Origin: CAYLPT01 sp964385645
GTDB taxonomy: Bacteria > Armatimonadota > Hebobacteria > Hebobacterales > Hebobacteraceae
Assembly (NCBI GenBank): GCA_964385645.1
Contig: CAYLPT010000072.1
Location: forward strand, 5,313 to 69,312
Reading direction: 5' to 3'
Length of the DNA: 64,000 nucleotides
Shown here: positions 1-7,548 of the stretch, piece after piece
Layout: every line of letters starts with the position of its first letter
How positions within the stretch are numbered: position 1 is the first letter of the stretch
Program-made: the position numbers and the translations under genes
Notes under the pieces: model-generated
The model's input: the letters and a program-made list of their open reading frames with translations, nothing else
Told to the model about the DNA's origin: nothing
The model's database searches: none

Positions 1-1178
1 TCCTCGGCGATGCGGCGGCGAAGCAGGGTGATGCGCTCGAGCAGGTCGCCGCCCTGAGCAGGGTCGGCAAGGGGGATGAGGTCGAGGCCGATCTCCAGCT
101 CGATGGGGTCAGGCGCAAGCGCGCCGAGCAGCTCCTCCGGCCCGGGGGCCGCGGGGCGCGGCTGAGGCGAAGGGGCAGGCGGGCGATCGGCGTCGCGCAG
201 CGCGGTCGCCACCATGCCCACGCCCGCCGCGACGAGCAGGAAGGGCAGCTTCGGCAGGCCGGGGACGAGCGCGAGGGCGGCGAGGGTGGCCGCCACCAGC
301 GCGATCGCGCGGGGGCTGCCGAGGAGCTGCATCGTCAGCTCGCGGCCGAGCGGCGAGCCAGAGGACGAGCGGGTGATGACGATCCCGGCGGAGGTGGCCA
401 TGATCAGCGCCGGGATCTGGGTGACCAGGCCGTCACCCACGGTGAGCAGCGTGTAGGTGCGGAGAGCGGTGGACAGGTCCATGCCGCGCTGCACCACCCC
501 GATCACGAACCCGGCGACGATGTTCACGAGGATGATGACCACTGCCGCGATCGCGTCCCCCCGGACGAACTTGCTCGCGCCGTCCATCGCGCCGTAGAAG
601 TCGGCCTCCCGGCGGATCTCGTCGCGGCGCCTCCGCGCAGTCTCCTCGTCAATGAGCCCGGCATTCAGGTCGGCGTCAATCGCCATCTGCTTTCCCGGCA
701 TGGCATCCAGCGTGAACCGCGCGGCCACCTCGGCGACCCGCCCCGCGCCGCTGGTGATGACGACGAACTGGATCACGACCAGGATCACGAACACCACCAT
801 TCCAACGACGTAGTCACCGCCGACCACGAAGCTGCCGAAGGCCGCGATCACCGCTCCCGCGTGGGCGTGCAGCAGGATCAGGCGGGTCGCCGAGACGTTG
901 ATCGCCAGTCGAAACAGCGTGAGTATGAGCAGCAGCGACGGGAACACCGAGAACTGGAGCGGATGCGTGGTGTACGCGGTGAGCATCAGAACGGTTAGCG
1001 AAAGGCCGATGTTGACGACGAGTAGCGTGTCGAGCATCCAGTAGGGCAGCGGGACTACGAGCATGGCCACTACCAGCACGGCCCCGGCCGACACGAGCAG
1101 CTCGCTGTGGCGTGCCAGTTGGGCCGGCAGGCCGCGCCCGGCCATTGCCGCCATCCCCATGCCTCCCATGTACTCCAT
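1..1178 (-). CDS. flhA: Flagellar export gate protein FlhA (3' end beyond window)
   Basis: FlhA forms the membrane ring of the flagellar type III export gate and uses the proton-motive force. The visible 392 codons cover the N-terminal multi-pass domain (about residues 20-320), with the family's loop between membrane segments (MPGKQMAID, then a charged DEETARRRRDEI stretch) and the GDGLVTQIPAL segment. A Pro/Ala-rich linker follows. The cytoplasmic substrate-binding domain is cut off by the window edge. The chosen ATG has AGGGAGAGAGG just upstream and begins 18 bases after the flhB stop, so it is the last visible gene of the fliO-P-Q-R-flhB-flhA unit. A type III secretion homologue (SctV) is possible in principle, but the gene order fits a flagellum. 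Confidence 0.95.
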   Translation of the reverse strand, partial: MEYMGGMGMAAMAGRGLPAQLARHSELLVSAGAVLVVAMLVVPLPYWMLDTLLVVNIGLSLTVLMLTAYTTHPLQFSVFPSLLLILTLFRLAINVSATRLILLHAHAGAVIAAFGSFVVGGDYVVGMVVFVILVVIQFVVITSGAGRVAEVAARFTLDAMPGKQMAIDADLNAGLIDEETARRRRDEIRREADFYGAMDGASKFVRGDAIAAVVIILVNIVAGFVIGVVQRGMDLSTALRTYTLLTVGDGLVTQIPALIMATSAGIVITRSSSGSPLGRELTMQLLGSPRAIALVAATLAALALVPGLPKLPFLLVAAGVGMVATALRDADRPPAPSPQPRPAAPGPEELLGALAPDPIELEIGLDLIPLADPAQGGDLLERITLLRRRIAE

Positions 1179-1196
1179 AGCCTCTCTCCCTTGGCC

Positions 1197-2285
1197 CTAG
1201 GGCTGTCGCCCAGTGAGCCGGTACACGAAGGCCAGTATCTCCGCCACCGCCTGGTAGAGTTCCGGCGGTATCTGGCGGCCGACGGGCACCGACCGGTATA
1301 TGGCGCGCGCCACGTCGGCATGCTGGGTCACCGGCACGCCGTGGCGCTCGGCCGCCGCGCGGATGCGCTCGGCCAGCAACTGCCGTCCCTTAGCGACCAC
1401 CACGGGCGCGGTCCGCCCCCGGGCGCGCCCGTGCGCGTCAGACAGAGCGGCGGGCAGGTCATAGCGGAGCGCAACTGCGATCTGCGTCGGGTTAGTGATG
1501 ACCACGGTTGCGCGCTTCACGGCGTGAAGCATTCGGTGATGAGAGAGCGCGCGCTGCACCTCGCGGATGCGCGAGCGGATCAGCGGATCGCCTTCCGTCT
1601 CCTTGTGCTCGTCCCTTAGCTCCCGACGGCTCATGCGCAGCCCGCGCTCGTGCTGCCGGCGCTGGAACAGGTAGTCGGCCAGCGCGACGATCAACAGCAC
1701 GCCCGCGACCCGGAGTACGAGTCCCCAGACGAGCTCTGCAATGCCGATCCCCGCCGAGACCGGCGTCCCCTCGCCCAGGAGCAGAAGCAGCCCCCACCGG
1801 CCGCGCAGATAGTGCCACCCTACGAGCCCCACCGCGGCGACGCGCACCAGCGAACGACCCGCGGCGAACGCCCCCCGCAGCGAGCACATCCGGCCCAGCC
1901 CCTCCCCGAGGCTCAGGCGCCGCCACTGGAAGGCCAGCGGACGCGCACTCACCAGGAAGCCGGTCTGTGCGAGGCTCGCGGCGCCCGCGGCCGCGCACGC
2001 GCCCAGCGCCGCGGGGGCGGCCATGCGCAGGCCGTACGCGAGCCCCGCGGTCAGCGCCTGGGTCGCGGACTCGAGGGCCAACCCGCACGTAGTGCTCTGG
2101 CCCAGGTCCCAGCGGATGAGCCCCGCCGCCGAGCTCACGGCCGCGGCGGCTCCGATCCTCAGGGCGGCCAGCGCGCCGAGCAGGGCGGCCACGCCGGCGA
2201 GCTCCGCGCTGCGCGGGACCTCGCCGCGCCTGCGCGCCTCATCGCGCTTTCTGGGTGTGGCTTGCTCGGTTCGCTCCTCCGCCAC
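1197..2285 (-). CDS. flhB: Flagellar export switch protein FlhB with NPTQ in place of NPTH
   Basis: FlhB is the export-gate component that switches substrate specificity from rod/hook to filament proteins. The 362-residue length is normal. The N-terminus (AEERTEQATPRKRDEARRRG) is typical, followed by four hydrophobic segments and a basic cytoplasmic domain. The family normally self-cleaves inside Asn-Pro-Thr-His. Here the motif is N265-P266-T267-Q268, read directly from the DNA (CAG for the fourth residue). Asn and Pro, which flank the scissile bond, are kept, but the His is lost, so cleavage may be slow or absent. The gene lies 6 bases after fliR and 18 before flhA. Family assignment is secure; the effect of the substitution is inference. 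Confidence 0.95.
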   Translation of the reverse strand: MAEERTEQATPRKRDEARRRGEVPRSAELAGVAALLGALAALRIGAAAAVSSAAGLIRWDLGQSTTCGLALESATQALTAGLAYGLRMAAPAALGACAAAGAASLAQTGFLVSARPLAFQWRRLSLGEGLGRMCSLRGAFAAGRSLVRVAAVGLVGWHYLRGRWGLLLLLGEGTPVSAGIGIAELVWGLVLRVAGVLLIVALADYLFQRRQHERGLRMSRRELRDEHKETEGDPLIRSRIREVQRALSHHRMLHAVKRATVVITNPTQIAVALRYDLPAALSDAHGRARGRTAPVVVAKGRQLLAERIRAAAERHGVPVTQHADVARAIYRSVPVGRQIPPELYQAVAEILAFVYRLTGRQP

Positions 2286-2291
2286 CGCGGA

Positions 2292-3056
2292 TCACCTCAC
2301 CACCAACATCAGGTCCCGCAGCAGCTCCTCCGTGGCCCAGAGAAGCCCTCGCTGGGCCTGTATGAGGAGCGGCAGCGCCAGCAGCGTCGCCCCCAGCCCG
2401 ACCGCGAGCTTGACCGGGAAGCCGATCGCGAGCAGGTTCATCTGGGGCGCCGCCCGCGTCAGCAGGCCCAGCCCGAAGTCGGCCAGCAGGACCGCTCCGA
2501 CCACCGGGGCCGACATCCTCACTCCCGCCGCCACGAGCGCGACGGCCGCTCGCGCGAGCACTGGGCCGGCGAGCTGGGGACTGGCCCCCAGCGGCACCGC
2601 GACCGCGCTAGCCGCCAAGGCCTCGAGCACGATGTGGTGCCCGTTCGCGCCCAGGAAGATCAGCCACGCCATCGCCATCTGGAGCTGCCCGATGACGGAG
2701 GTGCGATCGCCCGTCTCGGGCGACACGATGCCCGCGAACCCGAACGCGGACTGCATGTCCGCCATCTCACCGGCGATCTGTATCGCGGTGAACACCAGCC
2801 GCGCGCCGAACCCCATCGCCAGCCCGACGAGAAGCTCGCCTCCGGCCGCGAGCGCGATCTCAACGACGCCCGGCCGCCCGGCCGCCATAACCGCGACCGG
2901 CGCGAGCACGACGGAGACGGTCGCCGCGAGGGCCAGCTTCACTCGCCCCGGCAGGCGCTCGCTGCCGACCAGAGGCGCGACCATGAACGCCCCGGCCGCC
3001 CGACAGACGAGCAGCAGGAACGGCTCCAGCGCGGGCAGCTCGAGGGAGAGCCTCAC
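2292..3056 (-). CDS. fliR: Flagellar export protein FliR
   Basis: FliR packs with FliP and FliQ in the export-gate core at the centre of the basal body. The protein is very hydrophobic, with about six membrane segments and the usual FliR beginning (LELPALEPFLLLVCRAAG). I chose the GTG at 3056, which gives 254 residues, the usual length, and lies just after the fliQ stop with GGGGGA upstream. An in-frame ATG at 3083 would add nine residues and overlap fliQ by 23 bases. The gene sits between fliQ and flhB on the same strand and is probably translationally coupled to them. Confidence 0.93.
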   Translation of the reverse strand: MRLSLELPALEPFLLLVCRAAGAFMVAPLVGSERLPGRVKLALAATVSVVLAPVAVMAAGRPGVVEIALAAGGELLVGLAMGFGARLVFTAIQIAGEMADMQSAFGFAGIVSPETGDRTSVIGQLQMAMAWLIFLGANGHHIVLEALAASAVAVPLGASPQLAGPVLARAAVALVAAGVRMSAPVVGAVLLADFGLGLLTRAAPQMNLLAIGFPVKLAVGLGATLLALPLLIQAQRGLLWATEELLRDLMLVVR

Positions 3057-3060
3057 CCCT

Positions 3061-3330
3061 TCATCCCCCAACCCGCGCCACACAGGAGAAGACCCACAAG
3101 GTGTAGGTCATCATCGTCCTCAACATCCACGGCGCGCAAAGCAGGCCCGCGGCCGCCATTGCCGCGAGCTTGGGGACGAACGTGAGCGTGAACTCCTGGA
3201 TCTGCGTGGCCGCCAGCACGATACTGATGATCACCCCCACCACTAGGCCGGCCGCCAGCACTGGTGCACAGACGCTAAGGGCGGTTAGCACCGCGCCCCT
3301 CCCAAGCTCCAGCACCGTCGCGTCAGGCAT
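3061..3330 (-). CDS. fliQ: Flagellar export protein FliQ
   Basis: FliQ is an 89-residue, two-helix membrane protein of the FliP-FliQ-FliR gate. Two hydrophobic stretches flank a short loop, and the sequence TQIQEFTLTFVPK is characteristic of FliQ/SctS. The reading frame is open for 18 more codons upstream, but the ATG at 3330 gives the usual family length and leaves an 11-base gap after the fliP stop. Its product should assemble with FliP and FliR from the adjacent genes. Confidence 0.93.
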   Translation of the reverse strand: MPDATVLELGRGAVLTALSVCAPVLAAGLVVGVIISIVLAATQIQEFTLTFVPKLAAMAAAGLLCAPWMLRTMMTYTLWVFSCVARVGG

Positions 3331-3341
3331 CTCGATCCCTC

Positions 3342-4085
3342 CTAGGCGAAACTGGTGACGATGCTCTCGATGACCACGCGCCAACCGTCCACTAACACGA
3401 AGAGCAGAATCTTGCAGGGCAGCGAGACCACCACCGGGGGCATCATCATCATGCCCATGGACATCAGGGTGGTCGCCACCACCATGTCAATGACGAGAAA
3501 GGGCAGGAAGATCATGAACCCCATGGTGAAGGCGCGCTTCAGCTCGCCGACCATGAAGGCGGGAACGACGACATAGGTCGGGACCTCCTCCGGGGTCTCC
3601 GGGCGGGCGAGCCCGCCGAGCCGGACGAATAGCGCCAGCTCCGCCTCCGGCGTCTGCCGCAGCATGAAGTCCCTAAGCGGGCCGAGCGCGCGCTGGGCCG
3701 CCGCCTCGTAGCCGATGTCCTCGCTAAGGTACGGCTGCAGCGCCTGCTCGTTGACCGCGCGCCACACTGGCGCCATGGTGAACACGGTCAAGAAGAGTGC
3801 GAGGCCCACGAGCACGGTGTTGGGCGGGATCTGTTGCGCGCCGATCGCGCTGCGGGTGAAGGAGAGCACGATCAGGATGCGGGTGAAGGACGTCAGCATC
3901 ATCGCCAGCGCCGGCGCGAGCGAGAGCACCGTGAGGAGGGCGACGATCTCCAGGGTGGCAGGGAGCTGGCGCGGTCCGGCGCCGTCAATGCTGATGGTGA
4001 GCGCGGCCGGCCTGGGATCGGCCCAGGCGGGCGCGGCGGGCCCGAGCAGCGCGCCGGCCAGCACGGCGGCGGGGAACGCCCTCAT
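3342..4085 (-). CDS. fliP: Flagellar export protein FliP
   Basis: FliP forms the pentameric core of the export gate. The 247-residue protein starts with a cleavable signal peptide (MRAFPAAVLAGALL through AWA), normal for FliP. The membrane regions include the FliP signatures LTSFTRILIVLSFTRSAIG and VDMVVATTLMSMGMMM. The ATG at 4085 overlaps the fliO stop in an ATGA arrangement, which fixes the start and implies translational coupling. The open frame continues far upstream but only in antisense-like sequence over fliO. Next gene downstream is fliQ. Confidence 0.95.
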   Translation of the reverse strand: MRAFPAAVLAGALLGPAAPAWADPRPAALTISIDGAGPRQLPATLEIVALLTVLSLAPALAMMLTSFTRILIVLSFTRSAIGAQQIPPNTVLVGLALFLTVFTMAPVWRAVNEQALQPYLSEDIGYEAAAQRALGPLRDFMLRQTPEAELALFVRLGGLARPETPEEVPTYVVVPAFMVGELKRAFTMGFMIFLPFLVIDMVVATTLMSMGMMMMPPVVVSLPCKILLFVLVDGWRVVIESIVTSFA

Positions 4086-4492
4086 GCGCGTCCCCCGTTC
4101 CGCAGCGCGTCGGCGGCCTGCCGGAGGCGCCCAACCAGGTCGGGCTCGGCTGCGCCGCGGTCGCCCAGCAGGGGCGCGAGAGTGGAAGCGAAGTCCGGCT
4201 GCGCCGGCGCGCCCTCCAGCTCGGGCGCGGGGTGCTCGCCGGGCATCTCGGCGATGAGGGCCACCGCGTTGGCTGCACTCGCCAGGAGCAGAGTGCGGTC
4301 GCCGACCGCGATGAGATGCAGCGCCTGCTGCGGGCCGAGCGGCCGGGTCTCGAGCACGCGGAGGCGGCCCCTCGCCCGTCCGCGGAGGCGGGGCTCGCGA
4401 AGTCGCCGGAGGGCCGCCGAGGCGCAGACCGCAAGCGCCGCAGCCAACCCCACTTTCACCCCGATGCCGGCCAACGCCCCCACGGCGTCCAT
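4082..4492 (-). CDS. fliO: FliO-like flagellar biosynthetic protein
   Basis: FliO is a small single-pass protein that helps assemble the FliP ring. The 136-residue product has one N-terminal membrane helix (residues about 8-28) followed by a cytoplasmic beta-rich segment, with RLRVLETRPLGPQQALHLIAVG and then LLLASAANAVALIAEM, the usual FliO pattern. The C-terminal half is low in recognisable motifs. Sequence conservation in FliO is weak, so the call rests on this pattern plus its position overlapping the start of fliP by four bases. It appears to be the first gene of the export cluster. Confidence 0.85.
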   Translation of the reverse strand: MDAVGALAGIGVKVGLAAALAVCASAALRRLREPRLRGRARGRLRVLETRPLGPQQALHLIAVGDRTLLLASAANAVALIAEMPGEHPAPELEGAPAQPDFASTLAPLLGDRGAAEPDLVGRLRQAADALRNGGRA

Positions 4493-4807
4493 CCACCCCT
4501 CCCCGGACCGCTCGCGCCGAGGCGCGGCGGCCCCAACCTGGACACACAGAGCGTGGGGTGGGGGAGGAGCTGAGCGGCGCGCTCACCCCCCGACGAGCGG
4601 CCTGGCGGCCGCGGCCCACGCCTCTGCAGCGGGCCCGCGCTCCCGAGCGCGAGCCCTGGTCCGAATCAGCCGACTCCCGCCCTGGTCATGCGGCCCGCCG
4701 TGGGCCGCCGGGAGCCACGGAGGTCATTCCACAGAATGGAGCGGATTTGAGATCAGATGAGGAGACTCGAGTGGCGCCCGCGGGCGTGTGAGCAGCACGG
4801 TGGGGGG
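4493..4807. other. Intergenic stretch upstream of fliO
   Basis: These 315 bases separate the fliO start from the upstream TPR gene on the same strand. No convincing gene is seen: the short open frames here lack ribosome binding sites and family features. It holds one perfect hairpin (4690-4708). I could not assign a sigma28 or sigma54 flagellar promoter by eye, though the lone AT-richer patch near 4725-4760 is a possible promoter zone. Confidence 0.5.
4690..4708. repeat. Perfect hairpin between TPR gene and fliO
   Basis: GCGGCCC and GGGCCGC flank the loop GCCGT, giving a 7-bp GC-only stem. There is no T-run on either strand, so it is not a classical intrinsic terminator. It could end the TPR transcript with Rho or stabilise a 3' end. 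Confidence 0.45.
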
Positions 4808-5665
4808 CTACTCGGAGATGCCGAGCGCCCGGCGTGCAGCGGCGTTCGCGGGGTCGAGCTCGAGGGCGCGGGAGAAGGCTCGCACGGCCTCCTGGGGGGA
4901 GCCGGCCGCCGCGAGCGCGGCTCCCAGCGCGGCCCACGCCTCCGGGCTGTCGGGCTGGAGCTCGACGAGCTGGCGCAGGTGCCCAGCGGCCTCCTGGTGG
5001 CGGCCCAGCTCGCCCGCCAGGGAGGCGAGCGAGATGATCACCTGTGGGTCAGACGGCCTCAGTCGCTGCGTCTCCCTCAGCGCCTCGTGGGCCTCCTGCA
5101 GGTGGCCGGCGCGCCAGCGCACCAGGGCCAGGACGAAGTGGGTGAGCGAGACCCGGGGCGCGAGGCGCGCCCCGCGCTCGGCGGCCTCGAGCGCGGCCTC
5201 GAGCTCGCCCGCCTGCGCAAGCTGGCTGGCGAGCATGGCGTGCGCCACGCCGTTGTGGGGCTCCAGGCGCACCGCCCGCCGGAGCCACTCGGTCGCGCCT
5301 TTATGGTCCCCGGTCACGCCCAGCACCGCGCCCAGCTCGCGCGCCGCGCCCCCATCATAGGGCCTCGCCTGGGCGACCGCGCGCAGCTCCTGTACGGCGC
5401 GGGCTGCCTCGCCCTCGGCCACCAGGTGCATGGCGAGCTCCCGCCGCGCGGCCGGGTTGTCGGGGGCGATGCGCAGCGCCTCCTCCACCGCCCGGCGGGC
5501 CTCCTTGGAGCGACCCTCGGCCGACATCTGCTGGGCCTGCGTGACGAGCTCATCCGAGCGCCGCCGCGCCTCCGCCGCGGGCAGTCCCGCGGCGACCGTG
5601 CCGACCGCGGCGAGTGCGCCGACCACCGAGAGCAGCAGGCACCCGTGCAGCGCGCGCCGCGTCAT
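4808..5665 (-). CDS. Secreted or membrane-anchored TPR protein
   Basis: The 285-residue protein starts with a signal peptide or anchor (MTRRALHGCLLLSVVGALA). From about residue 45 to the end it is tandem tetratricopeptide repeats of about 34 residues, visible as recurring motifs such as ALRIAPDNPAARRELAMHL, AVRLEPHNGVAHAMLASQL and ALELDPANAAARRALG. TPRs bind partner proteins; no enzyme domain is present. The ATG overlaps the stop of the upstream GT-C gene as ATGA, so the two are translationally coupled and likely act together in the envelope. A fused GT-C/TPR protein occurs at 56443-58353, which supports a functional link. Specific substrate unknown. Confidence 0.85.
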   Translation of the reverse strand: MTRRALHGCLLLSVVGALAAVGTVAAGLPAAEARRRSDELVTQAQQMSAEGRSKEARRAVEEALRIAPDNPAARRELAMHLVAEGEAARAVQELRAVAQARPYDGGAARELGAVLGVTGDHKGATEWLRRAVRLEPHNGVAHAMLASQLAQAGELEAALEAAERGARLAPRVSLTHFVLALVRWRAGHLQEAHEALRETQRLRPSDPQVIISLASLAGELGRHQEAAGHLRQLVELQPDSPEAWAALGAALAAAGSPQEAVRAFSRALELDPANAAARRALGISE

Positions 5666-7422
5666 GGCCGCCCGCCTGTCCGTCCGCCACCGACCCGCAC
5701 CACCTCCATGGTGTGCGACTCCCCCTGCCACGCGACGACGTACTCGCCCGGCAGCAGCGACGACATTGCCAGCACCTGGGGTGTGAGCCCGCTCCCGCCC
5801 TCGTGGGAGACGGTGTGCGCCATCACCGGCCGCGCCGCCGTGCGCGCCAGGGCCTGTGGATAGCCGTTGCGGAACACCTGCGCGCCCAGGTGAGTGGCCG
5901 GCAGCCCCTGGAAGTACACGGTGGGCGCCGCGGGGGAGTCGGGTAGCTCGGCGACCACCCGCTGCCCCTCTCGCAGGGCCGCTGCCGCCAGGTCGCCAGC
6001 CAGCCGCCATGGTTGTACATACCACAGCGAAAGCCCGGCCGCTGCCGCCACCGTGGCAGCGGCCGCGGCGCCGCTCCGGCGCCACCCCCCGCCTCGCCCC
6101 GTGCACAGGTCTCCGAAGAGCAGCGCGAGCCCGATGGTGGGCAGGTAGGCGAAGCGGCTGTGTTCGAGCTCAGGCGTCCCGGCCGGCAGCGCCCAGACCG
6201 GCAGGGACATCACGAACACCCAGCTCAGCCACATCCACAGCCGCCGCGCCGGCGCGTGCGGCAGCCCGCGCACCCACCACAGCGCGCCCACGCCCATGGC
6301 GGACGCGGACGCCGTCAGCACCCACCACGGCGCGGCTGAGAACAGTCCGCCGTGCAGCGGGAACAGGAAGGCTGCGGTGTGCATGAGCGGGACGTGCGGC
6401 GGCAGTAGTCCCCACCGGTCCTGGCGGACAGGGTAGCCCCCAAGCCCACCCAGGGCCTGTTGCCGCACCAGCAGGTAGGCCGCCGCAGTGGCGCCATAGC
6501 CGCCGACCAGCGCCCACATGCCCCCTGGCCGCTCGCGCGGGACCAGAGCGAGCCGGAGGACAACCAGGCCGGGCAGGGCAACAGCAGCCTCCTTCATCAG
6601 GACCGCCAACGCGAAGGAGCTGAGCGCGCCGGCGAGGGCAAGGGTCCGCCCGCGGGGCGATGCTGCCGAGAGGTGAACCTCGAGCAGGAGGAGCGACGCG
6701 AGCACGAAGGTGGCCGCGAGCACATCGTTGAGGGCGCAGGCCCAGGCGACCGGCTCGACGTGGAGCGGATGCACGGCGAAGAGAAGCGCGCCCAGCGTCG
6801 CGCCCCGCGCGCTGCCGGTCCAGCGCCGCGCCAGCGCGAAGACGAGCAGCGCGTTGGCCCCGTGCGAGGCGAGGTTGAGAGCATGGTAACCCGCGGGCGA
6901 GTCGCCCCACAGGCGCCCGGCCAGCCACCACGTCGCCTGGAAGCCGGGTCGGAAGAAGAGCGGGAACACCCTCCTGGAGAAGGCCGCCCAGAGCCCGTCG
7001 GCCTGCTGGATGCCGCTCAGCAGGCCGTAGTCATCGGAGAGGAAACCGATGGTGACCGTAGGCAAGAAGGGCAGGACGGCGGCGGCGACGACCGCCGCCC
7101 ATCCGACGCGAGCCAGCAGGCGTTCGCCGGGTGCATCGGCCTCGGGCGGGATCTGATGGCGGCCGACGAGCGCTCGCCCGGCCGCCGCAGCCGCGAGCAG
7201 GCAGAACACGAGCGTGGGCCCGGCCCAAGGCGCCGCGCCGCGCGGGGAGAGCACCAGCAGGTGGACGAGAAGCAGCGTGATGATGGTGGCGGCCGCGGCG
7301 CTGGCCGCGGCGCGGTCGCGGGGGAGCGAGCGCCGTCCCGCCTCGGCTGCGCGCGGGCGCCTGGCCCGCCGCCGGGCCCCGGCGCGAGCGCGCGAGCTGC
7401 GTGAGGCGCCTTCGGTGGTCAC
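5662..7422 (-). CDS. GT-C/PMT-type multi-pass membrane protein
   Basis: A 586-residue protein with about eleven membrane segments. After the first helices it has the SDDYGLL motif (about residue 130), resembling the Asp-containing first loop of GT-C glycosyltransferases such as protein mannosyltransferases. Further on come VHPLHVEPVAWACALNDVLAA, typical of TMTC-like and bacterial PMT-related proteins, and SRFAYLPTIG. The likely role is transfer of a sugar from a lipid carrier to a protein or glycan outside the membrane; donor and acceptor are unknown. I chose GTG 7422 because the longer frame would run through the divergent radical SAM gene; the start is moderately certain. The C-terminus lies outside the membrane region and precedes the coupled TPR gene. 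Confidence 0.8.
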   Translation of the reverse strand: MTTEGASRSSRARAGARRRARRPRAAEAGRRSLPRDRAAASAAAATIITLLLVHLLVLSPRGAAPWAGPTLVFCLLAAAAAGRALVGRHQIPPEADAPGERLLARVGWAAVVAAAVLPFLPTVTIGFLSDDYGLLSGIQQADGLWAAFSRRVFPLFFRPGFQATWWLAGRLWGDSPAGYHALNLASHGANALLVFALARRWTGSARGATLGALLFAVHPLHVEPVAWACALNDVLAATFVLASLLLLEVHLSAASPRGRTLALAGALSSFALAVLMKEAAVALPGLVVLRLALVPRERPGGMWALVGGYGATAAAYLLVRQQALGGLGGYPVRQDRWGLLPPHVPLMHTAAFLFPLHGGLFSAAPWWVLTASASAMGVGALWWVRGLPHAPARRLWMWLSWVFVMSLPVWALPAGTPELEHSRFAYLPTIGLALLFGDLCTGRGGGWRRSGAAAAATVAAAAGLSLWYVQPWRLAGDLAAAALREGQRVVAELPDSPAAPTVYFQGLPATHLGAQVFRNGYPQALARTAARPVMAHTVSHEGGSGLTPQVLAMSSLLPGEYVVAWQGESHTMEVVRVGGGRTGGRP

Positions 7423-7513
7423 CGCCCCATCCTCGTGTGCCGCGCTTCTTCCCCCCAGCGGTTCCCCAACCTCTCTGTCGGCCCGGGTGAGAGGAGCCAG
7501 GCGTCCGCTGTTC

Positions 7514-7523
7514 GTGGTATCAT
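7514..7523 (+). promoter_or_regulatory. Extended -10 promoter element before radical SAM gene
   Basis: GTGGTATCAT matches an extended -10 (TG, one base, TATCAT). No good -35 is seen 17 bases upstream. The same core occurs before rho and ftsZ. It overlaps an in-frame ATG at 7522, which supports translation starting at the next ATG, 7549. Confidence 0.5.
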
Positions 7524-7548
7524 GGGCAGCCGCAGGGAGGCCAAGGGC

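Noticed and set aside
1650..3185. Open frame of 511 codons on the plus strand
   Set aside because: Antisense to flhB and fliR, Arg/Gln-rich without motifs.
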